Source: Methanolobus sp.
GTDB lineage: Archaea > Halobacteriota > Methanosarcinia > Methanosarcinales > Methanosarcinaceae
Direction of reading: 5' to 3'
DNA length: 47,337 nucleotides
Assembly (NCBI GenBank): GCA_030154025.1
Contig: JASKKT010000014.1
Coordinates: 1-47,337, forward strand
The position numbers and the translations under genes were made by a program. This document shows, piece by piece, positions 9,118-18,318 of the stretch (the first letter of the stretch is position 1; every line of letters begins with the position of its first letter). The notes beneath the pieces are model-generated. The model made no database searches. It worked only from the letters and a program-made list of their open reading frames with translations, and was not told the origin of the DNA.

Positions 9118-10551
9118 ATGAACAAGGCTGTAATCTATAACGTACTGGGAGAACTTCTCACCTTTCTTGCTCTTGTGATGCTGATTCCCCTGTTTGTGGC
9201 ATTCTACTATGGAGAGTCACCTATACCTTTCGCGGCAGCAGTGGTCATCACAGGCACTCTCGGCCTGGTGCTCTCCAGGAAATATAGTGCACAGGGCGAA
9301 TGGAAGATCAAGGAAGGTTTTGCCATAGTAGCTTTAGGCTGGCTGTCGGTAGCCGTCTTCGGTTCCATTCCATATCTGCTGGATGGCATAAGTCCTGTTA
9401 ACGCTCTTTTTGAATCAATGTCCGGTTTTACGACTACCGGAGCGACGATCATGCAGGATATAGAATCCCATTCCAGGAGCATACTTTTCTGGCGTTGCAT
9501 GACACAGTGGCTCGGCGGTATGGGCATCATTATGATCTTCATTGCTATCCTCCCCAAACTCGGGGTTGCAGGAAGGCAGTTGTTCCGCGCAGAAGCGCCA
9601 GGCCCCACTGAAGACAAGCTGAAGCCGCGGATAAGGGGAACTGCGAGGATACTCTGGACTGTCTATGTGTTCATCTCTGTTGTGCAGGCAGTTGCACTCA
9701 AACTTGCAGGCATGTCATACTATGATGCTGTAACACACACTTTTACAACAATGTCGACAGGCGGCTTCTCACCTTACGGGCCAGGTATAGCCGGATTCAA
9801 CGATCCCCTCATAGAAGGGATCATAGTTGTCTTTATGTTCATTGCAGGAGCCAACTTTGCACTGCATTACCGTGTGCTGTATGTTGACCGTAACAGCTTC
9901 ATAAAGGATGAAGAGTTCAAGTTCTATACTGTCATTATCCTGCTGGCGACCCTGGTGCTGACGTTCTCCCTCTGGAAAGACATGGGTCAGACAGTTGAGA
10001 CAGCTTTCAGATATGCTGTTTTTCAGGTAGTCTCCATCACAACGACCACTGGTTACGCTTCCGCAGATTTTGATATATGGAGCGACTCTGCACGGATCGT
10101 ATTGCTGGCCGTCATGTTCATAGGAGGTTCTGCAGGATCCACAGCCGGCGGAGTGAAAGCTGTAAGGATACTTCTTTTATTGAAGTACGGAAAGAACGTA
10201 CTGTTCAAGGCTCTGCACCCCAAGGCGATAAAGCCCGTGAAGTATAATAGCAGAGCTGTGCCTGAGGAGATCATGCAGTCCATTGTTTCCTTTGTTGTCA
10301 TCTACATGATGATATTTGCCATATCGACAGGGATACTGGCCCTGATGGGCATGGACCTGATAAGCTCCATCACTGCATCCATTGCAACACTGGGTAACAT
10401 CGGACCCGGTTTCAATGCTGTGGGCCCAATGGCCAACTTTGATGTTGTTCCTTTCCTGGGCAAGCTTCTCCTGATAGCCAACATGTGGATAGGCAGGCTT
10501 GAAGTGTTCACTGTGATAGTGATGCTGACACCTGAGTTCTGGAAAGACTGA
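9118..10551 (+). CDS. trkH: Trk potassium transporter membrane subunit TrkH
   Basis: A 477-residue polytopic membrane protein, the pore of the Trk potassium uptake system. The four pore-loop filters can be recognised: SGFTTTGATI (about 100), TMSTGGFSPYG (about 215), TTTTGYASADF (about 310) and TLGNIGPGF (about 423). About ten hydrophobic helices surround them. The ATG at 9118 is preferred over a TTG directly before it; GGAGATG lies about 10 nt upstream. It works with TrkA encoded just upstream. Confidence 0.95.
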   Translation: MNKAVIYNVLGELLTFLALVMLIPLFVAFYYGESPIPFAAAVVITGTLGLVLSRKYSAQGEWKIKEGFAIVALGWLSVAVFGSIPYLLDGISPVNALFESMSGFTTTGATIMQDIESHSRSILFWRCMTQWLGGMGIIMIFIAILPKLGVAGRQLFRAEAPGPTEDKLKPRIRGTARILWTVYVFISVVQAVALKLAGMSYYDAVTHTFTTMSTGGFSPYGPGIAGFNDPLIEGIIVVFMFIAGANFALHYRVLYVDRNSFIKDEEFKFYTVIILLATLVLTFSLWKDMGQTVETAFRYAVFQVVSITTTTGYASADFDIWSDSARIVLLAVMFIGGSAGSTAGGVKAVRILLLLKYGKNVLFKALHPKAIKPVKYNSRAVPEEIMQSIVSFVVIYMMIFAISTGILALMGMDLISSITASIATLGNIGPGFNAVGPMANFDVVPFLGKLLLIANMWIGRLEVFTVIVMLTPEFWKD

Positions 10552-10608
10552 GAGCTACAGGTGCTTCTATATTAATATCTGAAGAAAAATAAACTGGAAA
10601 CAAAGTAT

Positions 10609-10630
10609 GATCGGCAGTTTCCTGCCGGTC
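10609..10630. terminator. Hairpin between convergent trkH and the reductase gene
   Basis: GATCGGCAG and CTGCCGGTC form a 9-bp stem (one G-U pair) with a 4-nt loop. It overlaps the last bases of the minus-strand reductase gene and lies 58 nt after trkH. A bidirectional terminator is plausible, but there is no long T tract on either side. Confidence 0.4.
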
Positions 10631-11843
10631 AGCGCTCAAAATCAAGTTCGTGTTTGACCACGTTCTTGAAAAGTACTCTCAGGTCCCAGAGAAGCTTCTT
10701 GTTTGCCTTGAAAAGGGCATATAGCAGGTCAATGAGACTCATGCTGGAGAAGTTAACACCTTCCAGTGAGTGTGCCAGAGAATTGATTTCCCCGTCCGTA
10801 AAGCTTACGAAGAGATCTTTAACAATAAGACTGTTGTCGATTTCCAGGCCTATCGTCTGGCGCCACCTTTTCTCATACATTTCCAGCATTGAGACTGATA
10901 CGTCGTTCCTGGAGACGGCTTCATATGCGACCTCTCCTGCAATCTTCCCAGCTTCCATGGCAGTTATTATACCACCTCCGGTTATCGGGTCGGACTGCCT
11001 TGCCGCATCCCCTACCAGCATAAGGCCATTGGCAATGGTCCTCTCAATACTGCCACTGACAGGTACTCCCCCTACATCTATCTCAAGTATTTTTGCACTT
11101 GGGAACTTCTGCTCAACGAACTCTTTGAGGTAGTCAATAGCATGCTTCTTACCTGACTTACTGCCAAGAATGCCTATACCTACGTTAGCAAGATCCTTGC
11201 CTTTGGGGAATACCCATATGTATCCACCAGGAGCTATCTCGTTGCCCAGGAAGAAGTAGCAGTAATTCTGGTCAATACCTGTCCCACCCATGAGGAACTG
11301 GGCGCACGTCTCGAGATCAGCCGGCTTGAGCGATGTATCAATGCCAGCCCACCTGCCTACCTTTGATTCGACACCGTCTGCGCCGATAACCAGTTTTGAG
11401 CGGACATCCTTTTCTTCTCCCAGGTGCATCAGCCTGACACCCCTGACGAACCCGTTCTCGATTATGAGCCCTGTCGCCCTGGTCTTGACCATTACCTCCG
11501 CGCCTGCTTTTGCACTTTCGTATGCAAGCGCACGGTCAAAGGTCTTACGTTCCAGGACGTAACCGACCTCCCCGCCGGCTATTTCCTCTGCCATCTCGAT
11601 CATAGTGCCATCAGGCGAGAAGATACGTGATCCCTTTACATCGGCGCATATCCACCTGTGATCAGGCTCAATATGCTTGCGCAGCCACACCTTGCTCACT
11701 CCCTCTGCACACCTGACAGGGTCCCCTATCTCCTGACGTTTCTCTATCATAAGCACGTTGAGACCTTTCATCGCTGCGGTCTTGGCAGCAATGGATCCGG
11801 CAGGACCTGCACCGACAACAATGACATCATACTGGTCTTTCAT
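10629..11843 (-). CDS. Geranylgeranyl reductase family FAD-dependent oxidoreductase
   Basis: A 404-residue flavoprotein. The FAD Rossmann motif [12 protein letters not shown] lies at about residues 10-21, a second FAD motif [14 protein letters not shown] near 150, and [15 protein letters not shown] near 290. This is the geranylgeranyl reductase family that saturates the isoprenoid chains of archaeol lipids. The gene overlaps a 57-residue ferredoxin gene by 4 nt. In Methanosarcina acetivorans a ferredoxin encoded beside the reductase is known to supply electrons, so the same partnership is likely here. The exact substrate (phospholipid or other prenyl chain) cannot be told from sequence. Confidence 0.9.
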   Translation of the reverse strand: MKDQYDVIVVGAGPAGSIAAKTAAMKGLNVLMIEKRQEIGDPVRCAEGVSKVWLRKHIEPDHRWICADVKGSRIFSPDGTMIEMAEEIAGGEVGYVLERKTFDRALAYESAKAGAEVMVKTRATGLIIENGFVRGVRLMHLGEEKDVRSKLVIGADGVESKVGRWAGIDTSLKPADLETCAQFLMGGTGIDQNYCYFFLGNEIAPGGYIWVFPKGKDLANVGIGILGSKSGKKHAIDYLKEFVEQKFPSAKILEIDVGGVPVSGSIERTIANGLMLVGDAARQSDPITGGGIITAMEAGKIAGEVAYEAVSRNDVSVSMLEMYEKRWRQTIGLEIDNSLIVKDLFVSFTDGEINSLAHSLEGVNFSSMSLIDLLYALFKANKKLLWDLRVLFKNVVKHELDFER

Positions 11844-12013
11844 CTGGACACCTCAATGGCTCCCACCGGGCAGATCTTGGCGCATATCCCGCAGCTTGTG
11901 CACTCCTCATCCGCTTCTATCCAAGTCTCGACCAGTTCAAGCGCACCGGGAGGGCACACGCCTACGCATGCACCACAGTATCCGCATTTGAATTTATTCA
12001 CCTTGATGGCCAC
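11840..12013 (-). CDS. Small 2[4Fe-4S] ferredoxin, partner of the reductase
   Basis: A 57-residue ferredoxin starting [14 protein letters not shown]. Two complete cluster motifs, [12 protein letters not shown] (10-21) and [12 protein letters not shown] (38-49), each have the CxxCxxCxxxCP pattern. The start is GTG at 12013, preceded by AGGTGAT. The stop overlaps the start of the reductase gene (ATGA), which implies coupled translation and a shared role as its electron donor. There is a 120-nt gap to cofC upstream. Confidence 0.92.
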   Translation of the reverse strand: MAIKVNKFKCGYCGACVGVCPPGALELVETWIEADEECTSCGICAKICPVGAIEVSR

Positions 12014-12133
12014 TTATTATCACCTGTATTAATAACGTTTTATCTGTAGTGAGGAAATCTATGATCCCACGGCATGGAACCGGGAATGGCATGAGGTTAT
12101 CCTATATGGCGGAAGGGTTACAAATACTTTACA

Positions 12134-12766
12134 TTACTGAAGGAGCTCAAGCCTGGCCCTTGACCTGCCATTGCCTTCCATACCAAACTTACTGTCAACG
12201 TATGCCTTTGATAGGCCGTGCCCGTGCAGCATCACCTCTATGAGATCGTGGGGCTCATCGATATCGGTGCTCAGCAGGAAGGAATCGTATACATGGACAG
12301 ACTGCTTCGTTTCCTCCGCTATCCTGCAGTGGTTGAGAAAACTGGAATCATAGTACCTGACATGGAAGCTTCCCGGATTCCTTATAAAGAGCACATTGGT
12401 CCCCCCTCCTTTCCCGGGAACTATGACCAGGTCCCTCTCTACGGAAACTATCTCGCTGATATGCCTGGGAAGCACCATTGGCAGGTCTGCCATTATTATG
12501 AGCACGGGTTCGCTGACAGACTCAAGATACTGGTTGATGGCCTCATTGAGATCGTGCTCGCTGAGGAGTATGTTCACTCCCAGGTCATTTGGGACACCAT
12601 TGCTTGGTGTTGTCAGGACATCAATAGTGCTGACACCTGCCTTCTGAAGGCTTCCTACCACGTCCCTGAGCATGAGTTCAACAAAGTGCTCCCGTTCACG
12701 GAGAGAAAGCGCAGGAGAGAGTCGTGATTTAGCGTTCTGTTTTTTGTAAGGGATGAGTGCTTTCAT
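12134..12766 (-). CDS. cofC: CofC, 2-phospho-L-lactate guanylyltransferase
   Basis: A 210-residue nucleotidyltransferase. The N-terminus ALIPYKKQNAKSRLSPALS is the family signature for GTP binding, and IIMADLPMV (about 92-100) carries the metal-binding Asp. CofC activates 2-phospholactate as a GMP anhydride for attachment to Fo in coenzyme F420 synthesis. Two in-frame ATGs are 6 nt apart; 12766 is chosen because it gives a 4-nt ATGA overlap with the cofH stop. It is the last gene of the cofG-cofH-cofH-cofC cluster. Confidence 0.95.
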   Translation of the reverse strand: MKALIPYKKQNAKSRLSPALSLREREHFVELMLRDVVGSLQKAGVSTIDVLTTPSNGVPNDLGVNILLSEHDLNEAINQYLESVSEPVLIIMADLPMVLPRHISEIVSVERDLVIVPGKGGGTNVLFIRNPGSFHVRYYDSSFLNHCRIAEETKQSVHVYDSFLLSTDIDEPHDLIEVMLHGHGLSKAYVDSKFGMEGNGRSRARLELLQ

Positions 12767-13842
12767 CTGCATTCCTCATAAACGGCGTTCCTTCTTTTTG
12801 GTATCCTGCCGCTCTCCCGGATGATCCACTCCAGTTCGCTTGCAGGGGTGTATTCTCCGTTGCTGCCTCCCGAAGCAGTGGTGATGTGATCTTCCATGAG
12901 CGTTCCTCCAAGATCATTGGCGCCGCTGAATAGTGCAACCTGTGCAAGCTTCTTACCCAGCTTCACCCAGGGTGCCTGTATATTATCGATGTGAGTGTTA
13001 AGTATGATCCTTGCAAGGGCGAACAGCTGAAGGTCCTCGATGCCGCCGGTCATGTACTGGCCTCTTTCCATCATGCTTTCCCCTATCCTGTTGTTATAGG
13101 GCATGAAGGGCATGGGTATGAACTCGGTGAATCCGCCCGTCTGCTTCTGTATATCACGTATAAGGAAGATATGCTCAAGCCTTTCCCTTATGCTCTCCAC
13201 GTGGCCGAACATGATTGTCGAATTGGTGCGCAGTCCGATCCCATGAGCAGTCGTTATGATGCTGGCCCACTCAGCTGTGCTGACCTTGTCAGGGCATATT
13301 ATATTGCGCACCCTGTCCACAAGGATCTCTGCCGAGGTACCCGTAAGTGTCCCGAGTCCGCTCTCCTTCAGGAGCACCAGTGCTTCTTTTACACTCACCC
13401 CCGCCCGGGATGCGGAATAGGATACCTCCATGGGTGAGAGACCATGGATGTTCATCCCGGGGTACTCTGACCTGATAGCCCCGAAGATATCCAGGTAATA
13501 GTCAAGTGTGAGATCCGGATTATATCCTCCCTGCACGCATACCTCGACGGCTCCGGCGTCATCTGCCAGTTTCACTTCCCTGAGCACTTCCTCCCTGGAA
13601 AGCACATAACCCTTGCTCTGCCTGAAAGCACAGAAACCGCAGGTTCCGACGCAGTGGTTTGTAAGGTAGATGTTCCTGTTGACCACGTAGCTGACAGTGT
13701 CACCTACCGAATCGTAGCGTATGTCGTTTGCAAGGCTGAAGAGATCGAAGGGATTTGCATCCAGCAGCTCCAGGGCGTCTTCATACCCTATATCTCCGCT
13801 GAGGGCATTCTCAATGATATGGTCGGGAAGCAAGGTCCTCAT
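12763..13842 (-). CDS. cofH: CofH, Fo synthase subunit 2 (second paralogue)
   Basis: A 359-residue radical SAM enzyme with CVGTCGFC binding the catalytic [4Fe-4S] cluster near residue 64, in the stretch YVVNRNIYLTNHCVGTCGFC. CofH attaches the tyrosine-derived hydroxybenzyl group to the ribitylaminouracil ring precursor of Fo, the F420 chromophore. A longer reading to 13944 would overlap the upstream gene by 100 nt. The ATG at 13842 gives a 4-nt overlap and the expected start (MRTLLPDHIIENAL). It is roughly half identical to the cofH directly upstream, which points to tandem duplication. Confidence 0.92.
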   Translation of the reverse strand: MRTLLPDHIIENALSGDIGYEDALELLDANPFDLFSLANDIRYDSVGDTVSYVVNRNIYLTNHCVGTCGFCAFRQSKGYVLSREEVLREVKLADDAGAVEVCVQGGYNPDLTLDYYLDIFGAIRSEYPGMNIHGLSPMEVSYSASRAGVSVKEALVLLKESGLGTLTGTSAEILVDRVRNIICPDKVSTAEWASIITTAHGIGLRTNSTIMFGHVESIRERLEHIFLIRDIQKQTGGFTEFIPMPFMPYNNRIGESMMERGQYMTGGIEDLQLFALARIILNTHIDNIQAPWVKLGKKLAQVALFSGANDLGGTLMEDHITTASGGSNGEYTPASELEWIIRESGRIPKRRNAVYEECR

Positions 13843-14957
13843 GCCATCCTTATATTCACTTTTCCATGGGTGGCTGCATCGAACACCTTGGTATAGACCG
13901 TGTTCCTCTGCTTTGGTTGCCTTCCTGCTGTCCTTATGAACCATTCAAGTTCCTGTGAGGACATGAATTCTCCGTTGGTGGCACCTGCAGAACGGGATAT
14001 CTTCTCTTCCATAAGGGTCCCGCCAAGGTCATTGGCTCCGCAGAATAATGCTACTTGGGACAGCTTCTTTCCAAGCTTCACCCAGCTTGACTGGATATTC
14101 CTTACATGGGTGTTGAGGATTATCCTGGCAAGGGCATACATTTTCAGGTCTTCCATACCCGGGGTGACATACCTCCCGGATCTCAGCATCTGCTCACCGA
14201 TCTTATTGTTATAGGGCATGAAAGGCAGGGGTACGAACTCTGTAAAGCCGCCTGTTTCTTTCTGTATCTTCCTGATAAGCATTATATGCTCTACCCTTTC
14301 CTCCATGGTTTCGATGTGACCGTACATCATGGTGGCTGTGGTGGGTATGCCGGTCCTGTGGGCTTTTGTGATCACTTCGGTCCACTCAGCGGTGTTCAGT
14401 TTGCCGGGACAGATCACTTTCCGTACCCTGTCGGAAAGTATCTCTGCTGCTGTTCCCGGCATGGAGTCAAGACCTGCCTTTTTCAAAGCAAGCAATGCGT
14501 CATCGACTTCCACGTCACTCCGTCTTGCTGCGTGGTAGACCTCCATAGGAGAAAAGGCATGAGTGCTTATGTGAGGGAACGCTTCCTTCACCGACTCAAT
14601 GATATTGATGTAAAAATCCAGGTCCACATCAGGCAGCAGGCCACCCTGGATGCATACCTCGGTTGCCCCAAGCCTGTCAGCCTCCCCCACCTTTTCAAGT
14701 ATCTGTTCGGTACTGAGAATATAGCCGGAGTTATCCTTGAAGGCGCAGAATCCACAGTTGCCAATACATCTGTTTGTGAAATTGATGTTGCGGTTCACAA
14801 TATATGTGACAACATCCCCGACTGTTTCGTAACGTAACCTGTCGGCAAGTTCAAAGAGCTCGAATGGATGCGCCTGCAGCAGGGAGAGTGCTTCTTCCTT
14901 AGTAGTTCTTCCCGCCAGGGCATTCTCAATTACATCGTCACTGATAGTCGGTTTCAT
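13839..14957 (-). CDS. cofH: CofH, Fo synthase subunit 2 (first paralogue)
   Basis: A 372-residue radical SAM protein. CIGNCGFCAF near residue 76 is the cluster-binding CxxxCxxC motif, preceded by IVNRNINFTNR. Motifs shared with the next gene include GTAAEIL/GTSAEIL, TAEW, and the C-terminal CGANDLGGTLMEEKI. Having two cofH genes is known in Methanosarcina. Which copy is the main Fo synthase, or whether the two specialise, is not visible in the sequence. An 89-nt gap separates it from cofG. Confidence 0.92.
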   Translation of the reverse strand: MKPTISDDVIENALAGRTTKEEALSLLQAHPFELFELADRLRYETVGDVVTYIVNRNINFTNRCIGNCGFCAFKDNSGYILSTEQILEKVGEADRLGATEVCIQGGLLPDVDLDFYINIIESVKEAFPHISTHAFSPMEVYHAARRSDVEVDDALLALKKAGLDSMPGTAAEILSDRVRKVICPGKLNTAEWTEVITKAHRTGIPTTATMMYGHIETMEERVEHIMLIRKIQKETGGFTEFVPLPFMPYNNKIGEQMLRSGRYVTPGMEDLKMYALARIILNTHVRNIQSSWVKLGKKLSQVALFCGANDLGGTLMEEKISRSAGATNGEFMSSQELEWFIRTAGRQPKQRNTVYTKVFDAATHGKVNIRMA

Positions 14958-15046
14958 GAAATTCTCCGGTGTGTTGTGTTCAGGCAGATCTCTTCTTCCG
15001 GGCTTATCCCATTGGAATTATCCCCACTATACAATGCCGTAGCATT

Positions 15047-16033
15047 TCAAGCTTTCCGGTATCCGTCCTCATCCGAAACAGAATGGATGAGATCCTTCAG
15101 TTGTTCGCTGTACCAGCCCTTGCGTATGTATTCCGGATATATAGGGAGTCTTTCCCGCAGCGTGATACCCCTTACCATCTGCTTCAGCCTGTCAAGGTCA
15201 GGCCAGTTTGCTTCCGGGTTGATCCAGTCAATGGTTGTAGGGGATATGCCTCCAAGATCGCCTGCCCCACACTGTATCAGGACATAGGGATCGATGAGAT
15301 TGGGTGCGACCTGTATCGTGACATCCTGCGGAAGTATCTCGCTTGCTATCAGTACGCTCTGCATCATCTCTTCATCAGTGGGAGGAAGACGGTCTGCCAT
15401 TTGTGTATCCTGCTTTGGCATAAAGTTCTGGATTATGACTTCCTGGATATGTCCGTACTTCTCATGCAGTTCTGCAATGGACTGGAGAGCGTTTATCCTG
15501 TCATCCAGTGTTTCTCCGATCCCGACAAGTATGCCTGTAGTGAAAGGTATCTGAAGCTCTCCTGCGTAACTTATGGTCTTGAGCCTTGCTGAGGGTCTCT
15601 TGCCGGGGCTGCTGGCATGTGCATCAAGGTCAGCGGTGGTCTCGAGCATAAGGCCCATGCTGGCATTCAGTGGCCTAAGGGTCTCAAGTTCCGTGTAATT
15701 GAGGATCCCTGCGTTGGTATGTGGCAGGAGCCCGATATCTATGGCAATCCTGCAAAGGTCGGAAACATACTCTACAGTAGAAGAATATCCGATCTCCCCA
15801 AGCAGATCCTTGTATCCAGGCACTTCCTCGGCATATTCACCGAACGTGAAAAGTGCTTCCGTGCACCCTGCTTCCTTGCCCTCGGTCAGTATGGGGACAA
15901 TTTCCTCTCTGGTCATCAGCCTGGCTGCAGGGTCATCCGGACTGCGTCTGAAAGTGCAGTATCCGCATTCATTCCTGCAGATGTTGGTGACCGGTATGAA
16001 TACATTACGGCAAAAAGTTATGAATTCAGGCAT
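15047..16033 (-). CDS. cofG: CofG, Fo synthase subunit 1
   Basis: A 328-residue radical SAM enzyme. The cluster motif CRNECGYCTFRR lies at residues 18-29. CofG closes the deazaflavin ring of Fo after CofH has coupled its two precursors. C-terminal features such as GAGDLGGISPTTIDWINPE are typical of the family. The ATG at 16033 is the only reasonable start. An AT-rich TATA-like stretch (AATTAAACTTA on the minus strand) lies at about 16065-16075, so cofG may open its own transcript with the cofH pair and cofC behind it. Confidence 0.95.
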   Translation of the reverse strand: MPEFITFCRNVFIPVTNICRNECGYCTFRRSPDDPAARLMTREEIVPILTEGKEAGCTEALFTFGEYAEEVPGYKDLLGEIGYSSTVEYVSDLCRIAIDIGLLPHTNAGILNYTELETLRPLNASMGLMLETTADLDAHASSPGKRPSARLKTISYAGELQIPFTTGILVGIGETLDDRINALQSIAELHEKYGHIQEVIIQNFMPKQDTQMADRLPPTDEEMMQSVLIASEILPQDVTIQVAPNLIDPYVLIQCGAGDLGGISPTTIDWINPEANWPDLDRLKQMVRGITLRERLPIYPEYIRKGWYSEQLKDLIHSVSDEDGYRKA

Positions 16034-16114
16034 CTTTAATCAATGAATACAATAACATCTACATAAGTTTAATTGAATGTTCCTCTTCCATCCCATGAGT
16101 AACTGTCACCCGGT

Positions 16115-17410
16115 TTACTTCCCTTCGAGTATCTCCTTCATGGTTTGTTCCACACCAAGGGCCACACCTTCCACTTCTATGCCTCCCCTGCCCTTTGCCC
16201 CGTCCCCTACAACGAACAGGTTGGAAACTGGCGTCCTGTTCTTCAGGTCAGCCCCGGAAGGGGATCTGTTGACAGGCCAGCCGTCCGAGTATGACTGGAT
16301 GAGCAGCACTTCATAATCCTTCCCTGCAAATATATCCCTGAGATCCTCCAGGCCAAGTTCTATCTCTTTGTCCAGTTTGTCAAGGTCTTCCCAACGGACA
16401 CACTGGTGGGACATGGCCATGTGCTTTCCGGAAGGCGCAAGGCCCGGATCGATATTGGTGACCTCGTTAATGCCATTCACTCTCTTTGCATAAGGCGTGA
16501 GCATGACACCCCCATGTCCGATGAGTGGCTTATCCGATGAAAGGCATATCTTAATACCGGCAGAGGGTTTCAATCCGCCGGCTGTGCACGTATAATCCTG
16601 AAGCTCCCTGTCGGCCTCAAAGCCTTGCAGCAAAGTGGCCGTAGCTTCATGTCCGATGTCACTGACGATAATGTCTGCTGTATACTCAGTGCCGCAGGCA
16701 ATGACACTGCCGGCTTTTGCACCACCGGCTGCTCCTGCGGCTATGGATGTCACTTCCGACGAGGTATGTATCACGCCCCCGTTGGAGTTTATCACTTTGA
16801 CAAGAGCATCTGTCACACCCTTGCATCCTCCCATAGGCACGCCCGATCCTCCGTAGCGATAGAGGTTCTCTATTATCTCAAATGCCTCCTCTACGGGCAC
16901 GTCCGTCGCCCTGAGGCTCAGGGCCCATCCGAAGAATGAGTCTGATATCCTGTGTGTCCAGTCCTGGTCTATGTGGTCCGTACACCATTGAGCAAACGAG
17001 ATTCCCTTGGGCGGGTTCTTCCGGGTGCTTATTACGTAGTAGACAAGCTTAAGGCGGTTCACAAGGGAGAATGGTACCTTGAAATCCTGAAAAAGGAGAT
17101 CCTTGTGGCCGAACTTGTAATCCGTGTCCCCTTTCTTCCGTGGCACCCGGATAACTGCGGTTGGTTTCGAGCGGATGATCTCCACCTCTGCTCCGACATC
17201 CCTGAGAAGCCTTGCAAGAGGACCTGAAGGGCCGTGGGGTATCATATGCAGTGCACCTGTGGACAACTGGAATCCATGGTAAGGTATGTTTGTGAACCTG
17301 CCACCTATAAAGGGAAGTCTCTCGAACACTTCTACGTCCCATCCTTCTCCTGAGAGCTTGGCTGCGCTCAACAGGCCTCCAAGCCCGGCACCTATTACAA
17401 TTGCCTTCAT
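16115..17410 (-). CDS. Phytoene-desaturase-like FAD oxidoreductase
   Basis: A 431-residue flavoprotein of the phytoene desaturase/amine oxidase superfamily. The FAD motif VIGAGLGGLLSAAKLS lies at residues 5-20. The C-terminal FAD motif NLFVVGDGAKGRGGIEVEG near residue 390 completes the site. The protein is full length. A ferredoxin gene ends one base upstream, so ferredoxin-linked electron transfer is likely. In archaea this superfamily acts on isoprenoid chains or carotenoids, but no carotenoid genes are present here; a role in prenyl lipid saturation or desaturation is inference. Confidence 0.85.
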   Translation of the reverse strand: MKAIVIGAGLGGLLSAAKLSGEGWDVEVFERLPFIGGRFTNIPYHGFQLSTGALHMIPHGPSGPLARLLRDVGAEVEIIRSKPTAVIRVPRKKGDTDYKFGHKDLLFQDFKVPFSLVNRLKLVYYVISTRKNPPKGISFAQWCTDHIDQDWTHRISDSFFGWALSLRATDVPVEEAFEIIENLYRYGGSGVPMGGCKGVTDALVKVINSNGGVIHTSSEVTSIAAGAAGGAKAGSVIACGTEYTADIIVSDIGHEATATLLQGFEADRELQDYTCTAGGLKPSAGIKICLSSDKPLIGHGGVMLTPYAKRVNGINEVTNIDPGLAPSGKHMAMSHQCVRWEDLDKLDKEIELGLEDLRDIFAGKDYEVLLIQSYSDGWPVNRSPSGADLKNRTPVSNLFVVGDGAKGRGGIEVEGVALGVEQTMKEILEGK

Positions 17411-17411
17411 C

Positions 17412-17567
17412 CTATCCCTCTATTGCCTTGACAGGGCAGTAGGCGGTGCAAATACCACATTCTACACACTTTCCGTTCATACTTGCCCTGCCTCTCACTT
17501 CAATGGCGTCAAATCTACAAAAAGAAACACATTGGCCGCATCCTACGCAGTTTTCGTTCACTCTCAT
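17412..17567 (-). CDS. Small 2[4Fe-4S] ferredoxin beside the phytoene-desaturase-like gene
   Basis: A 51-residue ferredoxin, MRVNENCVGCGQC at its start. Cluster one is CVGCGQCVSFC, whose last Cys is followed by Arg rather than the usual Pro; cluster two is CVECGICTAYCP. It starts at ATG 17567, preceded by GGTGAAAG, and ends one base before the flavoprotein gene. The gene order ferredoxin then flavoprotein repeats the arrangement at 10629-12013. Confidence 0.9.
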   Translation of the reverse strand: MRVNENCVGCGQCVSFCRFDAIEVRGRASMNGKCVECGICTAYCPVKAIEG

Positions 17568-17783
17568 GGTCTTTCACCGTTTTTTGTTTTATTAACGAAC
17601 TCAATAATAAAAAGTGTTATTGTCATTACTGTTAATTGTCCTGTTCAACGGAGAATATGGACTCTCATGTTTTGTGTCATTGGGGCCATCATAATGAAAT
17701 ATTTGGGTTTTAGTCCCTTAATTTGTTTCCAGAAAGGCCTAAAAACAGAAAAATATATTATTAACATTGCATATTTTATCTGT
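17568..17783. promoter_or_regulatory. Divergent promoter region (ferredoxin/flavoprotein and Lrp gene)
   Basis: The 216-nt AT-rich gap has a TATA-like CTTTTTATTATTG for the minus strand at about 17604-17616. For the plus strand AAAAATATATTA lies at about 17749-17760. The plus TATA box is only about 27 nt before the ATG at 17784, so the regulator is probably made from a leaderless or nearly leaderless transcript. Confidence 0.5.
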
Positions 17784-18245
17784 ATGGATGAGGTAGATAT
17801 CGCTATATTGGAACGTCTCTCCGAGAATTGCAGGATGCACAGCACTTTGATAGCAAACGAACTTGGTGTGGCTACATCCACTGTGCACAAAAGGATAGAT
17901 AAGCTGCACAGCTCAGGTATCATCAAGGAGTTCACTATCAGGGTAGACCCGGCTGTTGTTGGATTCAACATCACGACCTTTATAGGGATAAACATAGAGC
18001 CGACAAAAAGGACCAGCGTGATAGAAAGCCTCAAAGCTATTGAGGATGTGCTTGAGATATATGAACTGCTTGAACCTTATGACCTGCTTTTGAAAGTACA
18101 GACATTTGATGTGCATACTCTAAAAGAGAACGTACTCAATCCTATCGCCGCAGTTGACGGCATAAAGAAATCATACAGCATCCTGACCACGAAATGCCAC
18201 AAGGAAAGCTCTCTTTCCATACGTAGAAGGAACCCTCCTTTATAG
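17784..18245 (+). CDS. Lrp/AsnC family transcription regulator
   Basis: A 153-residue regulator. Residues 1-50 form the winged helix-turn-helix (DVAILERLSE-type start, then LIANELGVATSTVHKRIDKL). Residues 60-150 form the RAM/AsnC ligand-binding domain with the usual alternating strands. A much longer open frame extends upstream but lacks coding character, and the TATA box lies at 17749, so the ATG at 17784 is used. The basic tail SIRRRNPP is unusual. Its targets are unknown; it lies between the F420/lipid genes and the fpo operon. Confidence 0.9.
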   Translation: MDEVDIAILERLSENCRMHSTLIANELGVATSTVHKRIDKLHSSGIIKEFTIRVDPAVVGFNITTFIGINIEPTKRTSVIESLKAIEDVLEIYELLEPYDLLLKVQTFDVHTLKENVLNPIAAVDGIKKSYSILTTKCHKESSLSIRRRNPPL

Positions 18246-18318
18246 ATGTCATGATTATTCATGATAGTTACTCGGAACTTATTTATACATAGATATTGTA
18301 CTTCATTTTGGTGATCGA

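Noticed and set aside
17286-17783. Upstream extension of the Lrp regulator frame by 166 codons.
   Set aside because: It overlaps the ferredoxin and flavoprotein genes on the other strand, has no ribosome site and lies before the TATA box at 17749.
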